A stretch of DNA of 64,000 nt from Algoriphagus machipongonensis (GTDB lineage Bacteria; Bacteroidota; Bacteroidia; Cytophagales; Cyclobacteriaceae), in NCBI RefSeq assembly GCF_000166275.1, contig NZ_CM001023.1, positions 4,095,001 to 4,159,000 on the forward strand, read 5' to 3'. Every line of letters starts with the position of its first letter. The first letter of the stretch is position 1. Position numbers and translations under genes: made by a program. The notes beneath the pieces are model-generated. The model was not told the DNA's origin. It did no database searches and worked only from the letters and a program-made list of their open reading frames with translations. Shown here one piece after another: positions 18,272-26,429 of the stretch.

Positions 18272-19591
18272 TTAGTCTCCAGTAAATAACTTCAGAACGT
18301 CATTTCCAATGGCAAAAACCATGATTGCTAAAAGGATAACCATTCCTACTTTTTGTGCATTCTCAAGGAATGAATCAGAAGGAGCTCTTCCAGAAATCAT
18401 CTCATAAAGCAAAAACATCACATGCCCTCCATCTAATGCTGGAATTGGAAGCAAGTTCATAAATGCCAGCAACATAGAGATCAAACCTGTAATGGTCCAG
18501 AATTTACCCCAGTCCCAGATATCCCCATAAATTTTTGCCATTCCAATAGGACCACTTACATTCCTGGCAGAAACTTCTCCAGTGAACATTTTCCCCATGG
18601 CAACAGCATTATTTATCACCACTGAAAATGCTTTACCAGTCCCTTTGACTATAGCTTCTTGAAACCCATATTTTCTACGAACAGGCTCAATTAAGGCGTT
18701 AACGGCAATATCTATGGTACCTCGGTCTGTGACAGCGACTTGGGTTTGAGTAGTATCTCCACCTCTCAACAAGGTCACTTCTGCATTTTGATTTTTAGAC
18801 TCAGCCAAAGCAGTTTGCAACTGGTCAAAATATTGAATCTCCTGCCCATTGATGGCAATGATTTTATCGTCTGTTGTAATACCTGCTTTTTCAGCTGCAC
18901 CACCCTTATCGATTACAGATAATTGGAATGGATACCTAATATCCACAAATTCATCGAGTGATTTTTTACTACTAAATGAATTAATAAACCCTCTTGGAAT
19001 ATCTACTTTTATGGTTTCCCCATCACGAATCACGGTATAATAACCGTCACCTTCCAATAAGGCTCCGGGTCCTGAAAGCTCACTTAAGCTAACATAAGGC
19101 TCACCATTCAAGTCCACTATCTTATCACCAGTTTGCAAGCCAATGGACTGCCCTAAATCATAAGCGACAATACCATTTTCAATTACCTGATCTCTCGAAA
19201 AATAGGTTTCCCCATTATTATAGACCATTACCACAAAAATGATAATTCCGGTAATCACATTGACTATGATCCCTCCTAGCATAACAATCAATCTTTGCCA
19301 TGCAGGCTTAGCTCTAAACTCCCAAGGTTGCGGTTCAGCAGCAAGCTGCTCGGTATCCATGGACTCATCCACCATTCCGGAAATCTTCACAAAACCACCT
19401 AGCGGAATAGCTCCAATTGAATATTCTGTTTCTCCCCATTGAAATCCAGCGATTTTCGGAGGGAACCCGATAGAAAATTTTTCTACTCTCATGCCAAACA
19501 TCTTGGCTGTGAGCAAGTGACCCAACTCATGCAATCCTACCAGGATAGACAATCCCAGGACCAGCTGACCCACCATTATTAATGTATCCAT
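18272..19591 (-). CDS. rseP: RIP metalloprotease RseP (site-2 protease, M50)
   Basis: 439 residues, inner membrane. The zinc site H21-E22-x-x-H25 (GLHELGHLLTAK) is in the first membrane helix. The PDZ-like periplasmic region spans about 130-300, with a GDKIVDLNG repeat and a second copy, GITTDDKIIAINGQ. The C-terminal intramembrane motif is NLLPIPALDGGH, whose Asp completes the zinc site. RseP cuts membrane-bound anti-sigma factors and cleared signal peptides. It starts in a one-base TAATG overlap with dxr, so the two genes form a translationally coupled unit, an arrangement found in many bacteria. No ECF sigma/anti-sigma pair is present in the window. Confidence 0.95.
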   Translation of the reverse strand: MDTLIMVGQLVLGLSILVGLHELGHLLTAKMFGMRVEKFSIGFPPKIAGFQWGETEYSIGAIPLGGFVKISGMVDESMDTEQLAAEPQPWEFRAKPAWQRLIVMLGGIIVNVITGIIIFVVMVYNNGETYFSRDQVIENGIVAYDLGQSIGLQTGDKIVDLNGEPYVSLSELSGPGALLEGDGYYTVIRDGETIKVDIPRGFINSFSSKKSLDEFVDIRYPFQLSVIDKGGAAEKAGITTDDKIIAINGQEIQYFDQLQTALAESKNQNAEVTLLRGGDTTQTQVAVTDRGTIDIAVNALIEPVRRKYGFQEAIVKGTGKAFSVVINNAVAMGKMFTGEVSARNVSGPIGMAKIYGDIWDWGKFWTITGLISMLLAFMNLLPIPALDGGHVMFLLYEMISGRAPSDSFLENAQKVGMVILLAIMVFAIGNDVLKLFTGD

Positions 19592-20757
19592 TATACTTTA
19601 CGCTTAATTAATTGTTCTGTAATTTCTCTCGCACGTCTGTCCGTTTCCACATAATCCTCAAGATTAGGCTGTAAGATAAACTCAGTTTTCGAAAGTGTCT
19701 CCTCTATCAGGTCTGACATTTCCAGAAAACCTACCTCATCTTTTAAAAATGACGCTACTGCTATTTCATTTGCTGCATTCAGGATACAAGGAGCATTCCC
19801 TCCTTTTGCTAATGCATCGTATGCCAATTGTAAATTCTTAAATGTTTTCAAATCCGGCTGCTCAAATGTCAATTGAGGATACTGCATGAAATCAAATCTC
19901 TCAAAATCACTTTTCAGTCTATCAGGAAAACTCAGTGCAAACTGAATTGGAATACGCATATCTGGCAATCCAAGTTGTGCTTTTAATGACCCATCCTCAA
20001 ATTGAACCAATGAATGTACGATACTTTGAGGGTGAACAATCACTTCAATCTGATCTGTTTGAAGTCCAAAAAGCCATTTTGCTTCTATCACTTCCAGTCC
20101 TTTATTCATCATAGAAGCTGAGTCAATGGTGATTTTGGCTCCCATATCCCAGTTGGGATGCTTCAAGGCCTGAGCTTTGGTTACTGACTCCAAATAAGCT
20201 CTATCCTTACCTCTAAAAGGTCCACCTGAAGCAGTAAGGATAATTTTCTCAATAGGATTCTGGAACTCTCCAACCAAACATTGGAAAATAGCCGAATGCT
20301 CTGAATCTACCGGGTAAATATTCACACGATTTTCCTTAGCCAGAGCAGTAATTATCTCGCCTGCCACAACTAAGGTCTCCTTATTGGCCAGTGCAATTTG
20401 TTTCCCTGCCTTGATCGCCTGTATCGTTGGAATCAGTCCTGAATACCCCACCAATGCAGTCAAAACCACATCGATGGTTTCCATCTCCACTACTTGTGCG
20501 ATGGCTTTTTGACCGGCATATACTTTTATATCATGAGGTATTAGTGCCTCTTTTACTGTCGTGTATAGAGATTCATTGCCTATCACCACAGCATTTGGAT
20601 TAAATTCCAATGCCTGCTGGATCAATAAATCAGCATTGTTTTGAGCAGTAAGTACTTCAACGATGAATTCTGAAGAATGCTGGCGAATTACCTCCAAGGT
20701 TTGAGTACCGATACTTCCTGTACTACCCAAGATGGCTACGCGCTTTTTTTCTGTCAT
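19591..20757 (-). CDS. dxr: 1-deoxy-D-xylulose 5-phosphate reductoisomerase
   Basis: 388 residues from the ATG at 20757. A longer reading adds 15 residues of no family likeness, and the NADPH-binding GSTGSIG motif should lie about ten residues from the start, as it does here (11-17). Conserved elements are ANKETLVVAGE, the metal site PVDSEHSAIFQ, LTASGGPFR, the substrate-binding WDMGAKITIDSASMMNKGLE, and VHPQSIVHSLV. It converts DXP to MEP using NADPH and a divalent metal, the first committed step of the non-mevalonate isoprenoid pathway. It is co-transcribed with rseP through an overlapping stop/start. Confidence 0.96.
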   Translation of the reverse strand: MTEKKRVAILGSTGSIGTQTLEVIRQHSSEFIVEVLTAQNNADLLIQQALEFNPNAVVIGNESLYTTVKEALIPHDIKVYAGQKAIAQVVEMETIDVVLTALVGYSGLIPTIQAIKAGKQIALANKETLVVAGEIITALAKENRVNIYPVDSEHSAIFQCLVGEFQNPIEKIILTASGGPFRGKDRAYLESVTKAQALKHPNWDMGAKITIDSASMMNKGLEVIEAKWLFGLQTDQIEVIVHPQSIVHSLVQFEDGSLKAQLGLPDMRIPIQFALSFPDRLKSDFERFDFMQYPQLTFEQPDLKTFKNLQLAYDALAKGGNAPCILNAANEIAVASFLKDEVGFLEMSDLIEETLSKTEFILQPNLEDYVETDRRAREITEQLIKRKV

Positions 20758-20911
20758 TCTTTTAGTTTTGAGGGCAAAATAAATATTCCTGAATTTAGGC
20801 ATTTACCCAATGAGCTGACAAAATTACAAGATGCCTAGACTTTTCCTTGTACAAACCGTCAGTTTTTCCCAAATGGGCTAATTTTTGCTCATTTTTTTTA
20901 TTAAAAGGGCT

Positions 20912-20930
20912 ACACTTTCTTAAAAAGTGT
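20912..20930. promoter_or_regulatory. 19-base inverted repeat upstream of the second HtrA gene
   Basis: ACACTTT-CTTAA-AAAGTGT, a perfect 7-bp repeat with a 5-base centre, 54 bases upstream of the ATG. It could be an operator or leader hairpin. There is no T run, so it is not a terminator. Confidence 0.4.
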
Positions 20931-20984
20931 GAAGTCTTCCAACACATTTTTCTTCACTACGTCAAATTGATAAATTCATTAATT

Positions 20985-22427
20985 ATGAAAAGTCTTATCA
21001 AAACTACCGGAGTATCTTTCCTAGCGGGACTTGCAGGAGCTGCAGTTTGGACCCAATTAAACTTGAACGAACCAGCTTATCCACCCAGCTTTTCGACCCA
21101 CAATAATCCAGAGATGAGCTTGGTCTCCAATTGGGATAAACCCTCGACCAGTACAAGGACCAACCCTCCACTATCATTTGTGGAAGCCTCAGAAAACAGT
21201 ACTCAATCAGTAGTCTTTATCAAAAACTTTTCTGGTACAGACCCAAGAAGGTACTCCATGTTTGATTACTTCTTTGGTTCTGGACCTTCTCAACAAGTAA
21301 GTTCTGGTTCTGGAGTGATCATTTCGGAAGACGGGTACATCGTCACCAACAATCATGTCATCGACCGGGCTGAAACAATAGAAGTCATTCATCAGAAAAA
21401 AACATATAAAGCCAAGCTTGTAGGCACAGATAAGAACACGGATATAGCGGTCCTCAAAATAGAAGCAACTAACCTCCCTGCTATTAAAAAGGGAAGTAGT
21501 AGAAACCTTCAAATAGGCGAATGGGTTTTGGCGGTAGGAAACCCTTTTAACCTCACTTCTACTGTAACTGCCGGGATTGTCTCAGCAAAAGAGCGTCAAA
21601 TCAATATTCTTGGAGGAGATTTCCCTTTGGAAAGTTTTATACAGACCGATGCACCAATTAATCCAGGAAACTCTGGAGGAGCTTTGGTGAATGTGAATGG
21701 AGAATTGGTTGGAATCAATACCGCAATTCTTTCACGTACAGGATCCTACACAGGTTATGGGTTTGCTGTTCCCGTGGACATCGCTATGAAAGTTTCCAAT
21801 GACCTCATCGAATACGGAGAAGTTCAAAAAGCTATCCCGGGCATTGAAGCGGTAGAAATCACACCAGAACTCGCTGAGGAAATGAACATCAACACCTTAA
21901 ATGGAGTGATCGTCACACATGTAGTCAGGGATGGGGCAGCCGAAGAAGCTGGATTACAAAGGAATGATGTGATAACCAAACTTGGGAACCAAGAGATTTC
22001 CGGAATGGGTAGCTTTGAGGAAGCCCTATCTTATTATTATCCTGGACAAAATCTGCCCATCACCTATTCGAGAAACGGCAATCAAAAAACTGCTCAACTT
22101 AAACTCCAAAACCTCGAAGGTGGAGAAGGGATTCTTAAAAGAGAGTACTACAGTTCCACATTATTAGGAGCAAAACTAGAAGCGGTCAACACGATCGAAA
22201 AAGATAAAATGGGGATAGATTATGGGATCAAAATTACCGGTATGACGAGAGGATACCTTAGGGATTTAGGTCTAAGAGAAGGGTTTATTATCACTCAAAT
22301 CAATCGTGAGCCTGCACTTGACCCTAAAACTGTCGGCAAATTCCTGGAAGATTATAGTGGTAAATTGCTGTTAGAAGGAGTTGCAACGAGTGGGCAACCA
22401 TTTATGCAAAGTTATTCTATTCGATAA
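20985..22427 (+). CDS. Periplasmic serine endopeptidase, DegQ/HtrA family (second copy)
   Basis: 480 residues from the ATG at 20985. An upstream in-frame start would add a 46-residue tail ahead of the signal/anchor sequence, which is unlikely. A short hydrophobic anchor (about 8-23) is followed by a Pro/Ser-rich linker and a trypsin-like domain with triad His124 (TNNHVID), Asp153 (NTDIAVLKI) and Ser230 (GNSGGALV). One clear PDZ domain (about 275-365) and a weaker second one follow. It is close in plan to the HtrA at 7432-8940 but lacks the Gly/Arg insert and has a shorter loop. It is divergent from dxr-rseP, so envelope-stress genes lie on both sides of the 228-base promoter region. Confidence 0.93.
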   Translation: MKSLIKTTGVSFLAGLAGAAVWTQLNLNEPAYPPSFSTHNNPEMSLVSNWDKPSTSTRTNPPLSFVEASENSTQSVVFIKNFSGTDPRRYSMFDYFFGSGPSQQVSSGSGVIISEDGYIVTNNHVIDRAETIEVIHQKKTYKAKLVGTDKNTDIAVLKIEATNLPAIKKGSSRNLQIGEWVLAVGNPFNLTSTVTAGIVSAKERQINILGGDFPLESFIQTDAPINPGNSGGALVNVNGELVGINTAILSRTGSYTGYGFAVPVDIAMKVSNDLIEYGEVQKAIPGIEAVEITPELAEEMNINTLNGVIVTHVVRDGAAEEAGLQRNDVITKLGNQEISGMGSFEEALSYYYPGQNLPITYSRNGNQKTAQLKLQNLEGGEGILKREYYSSTLLGAKLEAVNTIEKDKMGIDYGIKITGMTRGYLRDLGLREGFIITQINREPALDPKTVGKFLEDYSGKLLLEGVATSGQPFMQSYSIR

Positions 22428-22435
22428 TATATTTT

Positions 22436-22465
22436 GGGGAGCCAAGGAATGTCTCATGGCTCCCC
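22436..22465 (+). terminator. Hairpin after the second HtrA gene
   Basis: 9-bp stem GGGGAGCCA/TGGCTCCCC with a 12-base loop, eight bases after the stop. The following bases are AT-rich but there is no real T tract. Confidence 0.6.
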
Positions 22466-22583
22466 ATATTACCTGCTTCTTAAATGGATAAAAGTCGAAT
22501 TATTGATCCATTTTTTAATAGTAAATCAAGTCATTTTTCGTAATTTAAATCAGAAACTTTTGATGACTTTATTTTAGAAACCC

Positions 22584-22997
22584 ATGAAGACCCTACCACA
22601 ATCCTGTGAACAATGCTTGGAAGAATTTGATTCTGCATTGGAAGACTTGAGGGTGTACCTTCAACGAGCAAAGAAAAATGGCTTACCGGAGCCTCAGGCA
22701 CGCGAGCTTATTGTCACCTTTGAGGTTGCTCACGAATTAGCTTTAAAATTGATGTCAAAGTTTCTTCTGAAACAGGGCAAAGGCCCCTATTCAGGTTCCA
22801 GAGATTTGACTGCAGAGGCTTTTCATGCCGATATCATAGATGACGGTCAAGGCTGGCTGGACATTGTTATCGATAGAATTAAATATAATCCAGTTTATGA
22901 GATTGATACGCAAGAAAAGTTTCTGCATAACATTCAGCATAAATACATTCACTTATTCGAGCGATTTGAAGAAACCATGACTAAAATCTTGAATTAA
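22584..22997 (+). CDS. HI0074-family nucleotidyltransferase substrate-binding-like protein (orphan)
   Basis: 137 residues, all-helical. The pattern FEVAHELALKLMSKFL, RDLTAEAFHADIIDDGQGWLD and the final helix KYIHLFERFEE match the HI0074 / NTase-substrate-binding family, a HEPN-related partner of MNT-type nucleotidyltransferases (HI0073). Two points are odd. No MNT partner is encoded next to it. The usual R-N-x-x-x-H-type motif of the family reads DRIKYNPVY here, so the conserved Asn and His are missing. It may therefore be a diverged stand-alone protein with lost toxin/modifier chemistry, or act with a distant partner. It is flanked by a hairpin upstream and a strong terminator downstream, so it is its own transcription unit. 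Confidence 0.75.
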   Translation: MKTLPQSCEQCLEEFDSALEDLRVYLQRAKKNGLPEPQARELIVTFEVAHELALKLMSKFLLKQGKGPYSGSRDLTAEAFHADIIDDGQGWLDIVIDRIKYNPVYEIDTQEKFLHNIQHKYIHLFERFEETMTKILN

Positions 22998-23020
22998 TAA
23001 TTCGGGATTCCTGCAATAAA

Positions 23021-23059
23021 AAGAGCGGTTAACTTCCCCAGTTAACCGCTCTTCTTTTT
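23021..23059. terminator. Strong bidirectional terminator between convergent genes
   Basis: Perfect 13-bp stem AAGAGCGGTTAAC/GTTAACCGCTCTT with a 7-base loop. A T run follows on the plus side and an A-rich stretch precedes it. Confidence 0.92.
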
Positions 23060-23079
23060 TAAATAAAATAGATTTATTC

Positions 23080-24132
23080 TTAGTAGAACAAGAATCCTGA
23101 AGGTCCTCTCCCCACTTCAAAATTTCTTATTTCAGTCCCATCTTTTGAGTAAACTGTTACTGTTCCATTACCTTGAAATCCATTTGAATTTGCCAAGTAC
23201 AGCTCATCTCTAGATTGGTCAAAACCGATTCCATAAAAACCTGAACCTTCGATCCAATTTAAATCCAATTCAGGCCCAACTACAGAAACTCTAGCCACTC
23301 CATCTACATAATCAGGCCAGCCAGTACTGGTGAGCAAGTAAAATAAATCATCATTTCCAAAAGCAATTCTTCCCGTTGCATTTGCTACAGGCAATGTACT
23401 TGTCGTCGCTTTAGTCAGGTTATCCATGTGAAATGACTGAAAGTAAACTTCTTCCGAATCAGTAGAATACAACCAAAGCCTTCCCTCAGACTCAAAAAAT
23501 TGAGCGGGATGACCATCTACTTCCAATACTTTTATCACTTCCTCTTTTTCAGCATCAATTACTTCTACTTTCCCCTCTTCAGAGCCGGCGACAAACACAT
23601 ATTTACCATAGGTAAATAGATCTTCCGGTTTATTGGAAACTTCAATTTTCTTGCTGACCATTCCGCCATTTACTCCATCTACTACAGCAATGTATGAATC
23701 TGGAGTGGCGTAGGATTCATCATATGGACCATAGTCAGAAATGAAAAGCTTGCTATCTGCCACAGCTATAGATCTAGGCTGGTCTAAATCACCAGAAACA
23801 GCTCCTAAACTTTTGAACGTTCCGGCATCTACAACTTCAACTTTACCGGTATTTGCTACTAAGTACAAAGCGCCGTTTACAGGAACCATGTCTTCCAAAA
23901 TCCCTGCAAAAGGCCTCATGTTTTCAGCCTCAAAAATATTGGATTTTAGTACTTCCGTGCTCGGATCCAAATGATATACTTCCCCATCATTGGTCCCAAA
24001 ATTCCCTTCATTCATGATGAGAATCCCCTGTTCATATTCTCCAAGAGGTTGTTCCGATCCTGAATCATTACAGGAAAAAAGGATGACACTGAGCAAAAAT
24101 GCCCAGGATAGCTGGTTGAATTTTAACTTCAT
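23080..24132 (-). CDS. btuG: BtuG-like cobalamin-capturing lipoprotein, beta-propeller (YncE/DUF5074 type)
   Basis: 350 residues. A lipoprotein signal (LLSVILFSCNDSGSEQ) places Cys21 at the mature N-terminus, with acidic/Ser residues after it that fit surface export in Bacteroidota. The rest is a repeated-strand propeller (ILIMNEGNFGTNDGEVYHLD, NGALYLVANTGKVEVVDA, KLFISDYGPYD, YVFVAGSEEGKVEVIDA) of YncE/DUF5074 type. In Bacteroides, BtuG proteins of this class lie next to BtuB, form a lid on it and bind vitamin B12 with very high affinity. Here the gene overlaps the BtuB-like gene by ATGA and sits downstream of the same cobalamin riboswitch. The function is inferred from family and context and is well supported by both. 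Confidence 0.85.
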   Translation of the reverse strand: MKLKFNQLSWAFLLSVILFSCNDSGSEQPLGEYEQGILIMNEGNFGTNDGEVYHLDPSTEVLKSNIFEAENMRPFAGILEDMVPVNGALYLVANTGKVEVVDAGTFKSLGAVSGDLDQPRSIAVADSKLFISDYGPYDESYATPDSYIAVVDGVNGGMVSKKIEVSNKPEDLFTYGKYVFVAGSEEGKVEVIDAEKEEVIKVLEVDGHPAQFFESEGRLWLYSTDSEEVYFQSFHMDNLTKATTSTLPVANATGRIAFGNDDLFYLLTSTGWPDYVDGVARVSVVGPELDLNWIEGSGFYGIGFDQSRDELYLANSNGFQGNGTVTVYSKDGTEIRNFEVGRGPSGFLFY

Positions 24133-26069
24133 AAATTGATTGATAAATTAAATTGAAAAGATCTTCCGGGCATGGCCCGCAGGTAGAGCACCTGATAGTC
24201 AGTATTGAATAAATTATTGATTTGAATGCTGATAGGCAGGGTCACTTTTCCCCACCTTAAGTTTTGGAAAGAAATCCCTAAATCAAAAAGCTGATAGGGA
24301 TCCATCAACCTGGGATTATCTGCTGTAATGGCCCTTTGCCCCACATAATAAGTACTCAAATAGGTTGAAATCCCCCCTTTGCCAAGTCGTAATTTGGCAT
24401 TTGCCTGGTGCTGGGGAGTATAGGGCAGCTGTTTTCCAATTGCAGGATCATTTTCACTAATTCCTTCCGTTGTCACAGCTCTGCTAAAAGTGTAAGACCA
24501 ATCCAGCCCCCATTTCCAGTCACTAATATTTCCTAAAATACTCCCCTGATATTCCACTCCCTGATTGCTCACATGTTTCAAATTTTCAGGAGTCCATACA
24601 GACCCTTTCGGTAGCCAGATGATCCAATTATCCACACTCATCCGATAATAGGTAAGCCCGTTTTGCCATTGAATATCACCCTCCACCTTCCAGTCAATCC
24701 CTAACTCACCACTCCAACTTTCTTCTGGAAGTAGTTCAGGGTTGCCTCCTGGCTCCCAAAATCGATCGTTGAGAGTTGGGATTTTAAACCCTTTTCCAAT
24801 CGAGGTTTTTAGTAAAAGTGAATGCTCTCCTCGTTCCCAAAATCCCCAATCCATACCAATACTAGGTGTCAAAGGCATCAAATCGCCTTGATACATAACC
24901 TCTCTGAAATTGGTAGAAAAAGCAAGATTCTCCTTTGCTTGATATTTGAGAGATAAATACCCTTCCAACCTATCATCTTTCTTATCATAGCTACTCAATT
25001 CAGCTACCACTCTGGTATATCGTAAACCTCCCTTAAAAGTCCATTTATCTGAAAAGGCTTTATCCCAATCACCTCCTAGAAAATACTGACTCGTTTTGCT
25101 TAGCCCTCCGTTGAAAATCAATTCATCTTTCACCATCCCAGTCTTGAACTGTAATACGGAACCATTTCCAAAAATGGAATAATCAAGAACTGCTTTTAAA
25201 CTTTGATCTTCTTGCTGGTCATGTGAGGTAGAGCCCATCACAGGTTGTATTTCTCTATCAGCTTGGTTAAACCATACCGATGCCTTGAGTTGCTGATTAC
25301 CTTTCAAGTTCCAAGCTAGATCTTGAACTAGGCCCCATTGTTGTACTTGAGCATGATCTTCTTTTCTTTCTGGCGTGCCGATTTGGCCCAGATCTTTGAA
25401 AGTGAAATTATTCTTCGAAAACTCACGATAGAGCTTTGTGGAAAGGCTTAGTTTTTCGTTGGAAAAAGAGCCTTTTAAGTAGGTATTTGCTTTCCCGAAA
25501 CTTCCAAATTGCTGGCTTAGTGAGGAATGAACACCCTTTGAAAATGAGGAAGCTGAGCCCAAATGCACACTCCCTCCAATTGCTTCATTTCCAAACAAGG
25601 CTCCGGCATTCCCAAATTGCAGGCTTGCTTTATCTATCGCCACAATTGGAACAATGGAGAGATCGCTTTGACCCAGAGAAGGGCTATTGATGGGGATTCC
25701 ATTCCAAAAAACTGCGGTATGTCCAGCAGAAGTGCCTCGAAATGATGGGGAGGCAATCATACCTGCCCCATATTGACGAACAAACACGGGCGACCTTTCC
25801 TGCAAAAGATCAGATAAAGTCCTGCCCTGAAATTCTTTTAGCGTCTCTGAATCCCAAGCCTGAACTTTTTGACCCTGTGAAAACCGGTCTAATTCTGGGG
25901 CATAGACAGCCACCTCCTCCAGCAGAAGCGTATCCTGAGGTACCGGATTATATCCGAGCATTGCAAATGTCCACAAAAGCAAAATCATGCCTAATCGAAA
26001 TAAACTGAGCGTTATTCGATTCAGACTTGAAGAGAAAATAGAAGAATTGAATCTTTTCGAAATCTGCAT
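24129..26069 (-). CDS. btuB: TonB-dependent vitamin B12 receptor, BtuB-like
   Basis: 646 residues. A hydrophobic export signal lies near 22-38. A TonB-box-like DTLLLEEVAVYAP segment precedes the plug domain (about 55-165: LSDLLQERSPVFVRQYGAG, SFRGTSAGHTAVFWNGIPIN), then a 22-strand-type barrel to the C-terminus. The small size, compared with 800-1000 residues for SusC-like receptors, and the lack of a carboxypeptidase-like N-terminal domain fit the BtuB class. The cobalamin riboswitch directly upstream and the BtuG gene directly downstream make B12 the likely ligand. The start at 26069 precedes the signal by about 20 residues; an internal Met near residue 28 is an alternative. TonB/ExbBD are not in this window. 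Confidence 0.9.
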   Translation of the reverse strand: MQISKRFNSSIFSSSLNRITLSLFRLGMILLLWTFAMLGYNPVPQDTLLLEEVAVYAPELDRFSQGQKVQAWDSETLKEFQGRTLSDLLQERSPVFVRQYGAGMIASPSFRGTSAGHTAVFWNGIPINSPSLGQSDLSIVPIVAIDKASLQFGNAGALFGNEAIGGSVHLGSASSFSKGVHSSLSQQFGSFGKANTYLKGSFSNEKLSLSTKLYREFSKNNFTFKDLGQIGTPERKEDHAQVQQWGLVQDLAWNLKGNQQLKASVWFNQADREIQPVMGSTSHDQQEDQSLKAVLDYSIFGNGSVLQFKTGMVKDELIFNGGLSKTSQYFLGGDWDKAFSDKWTFKGGLRYTRVVAELSSYDKKDDRLEGYLSLKYQAKENLAFSTNFREVMYQGDLMPLTPSIGMDWGFWERGEHSLLLKTSIGKGFKIPTLNDRFWEPGGNPELLPEESWSGELGIDWKVEGDIQWQNGLTYYRMSVDNWIIWLPKGSVWTPENLKHVSNQGVEYQGSILGNISDWKWGLDWSYTFSRAVTTEGISENDPAIGKQLPYTPQHQANAKLRLGKGGISTYLSTYYVGQRAITADNPRLMDPYQLFDLGISFQNLRWGKVTLPISIQINNLFNTDYQVLYLRAMPGRSFQFNLSINL

Positions 26070-26100
26070 AGCTGATTTCGAGTTCGGTAAATCCTCCCTT

Positions 26101-26117
26101 GCTTTTCCTCCGAAAGC
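26101..26117 (-). promoter_or_regulatory. Regulatory hairpin of the cobalamin riboswitch (expression platform)
   Basis: On the minus strand GCTTT-CGGAGGA-AAAGC: a 5-bp stem whose loop shows a purine-rich GGAGGA. Its GAGGA is complementary to TCCTC in the aptamer (plus positions 26199-26203), so a B12-dependent kissing-loop contact is plausible. It lies about 32-48 bases upstream of the btuB ATG. Confidence 0.5.
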
Positions 26118-26127
26118 ACAGAATCAT

Positions 26128-26321
26128 CGAAATGGCAGGTCTCCTGGCTTGCTCAATTTTGTCTGCCTTCTCAGTTCGAAAAACACTGAACCAATGGCGA
26201 GGATGACAAAATCCTTTGTGGAAAATCCACTGAGCTTACAGTTGCGGGGACAGCTTCGGTTTCTCACCGAATTCCCTATTAATCCCAATTCCAAGTATGC
26301 TGTTCATGGGAACCAATTTCG
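26128..26321 (-). promoter_or_regulatory. Cobalamin riboswitch controlling btuB-btuG
   Basis: Read on the minus strand, the region contains the conserved core TAGGGAATTCGGTG (around 26265-26278), GCTGTCCCCGCAACTGTAA (around 26236-26254) and a near-perfect B12 box, AAGCCAGGAGACCTGCC (26134-26150). The closing P1 stem is visible: CGAAAT at 26316-26321 pairs with ATTTCG at 26128-26133, directly beside the B12 box. The element is 194 bases, a normal size. Riboswitches of this class turn off translation or transcription when adenosyl- or methylcobalamin is abundant. No intrinsic terminator follows, so control of translation initiation is more likely. The divergent btuFCD genes are not downstream of it. 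Confidence 0.95.
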
Positions 26322-26429
26322 CTGCAAACTTAAAGAGAATCCTATCAAAAAAGAACTTCCCTAAATTCTTTTTTTTGGAACTGGAAATTTCTCAAGCTTA
26401 CTTTGAAAATTGATTACCTCTCCACCACC

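Noticed and set aside
20847..20984. 46-residue N-terminal extension of the second HtrA protein
   Set aside because: It would put a long tail before the signal/anchor and read through the inverted repeat; the ATG at 20985 fits the family.
25987..26364. Plus-strand open frame of 125 codons over the btuB start and its leader
   Set aside because: It lies on top of the cobalamin riboswitch, whose conserved core and P1 stem are read on the other strand.
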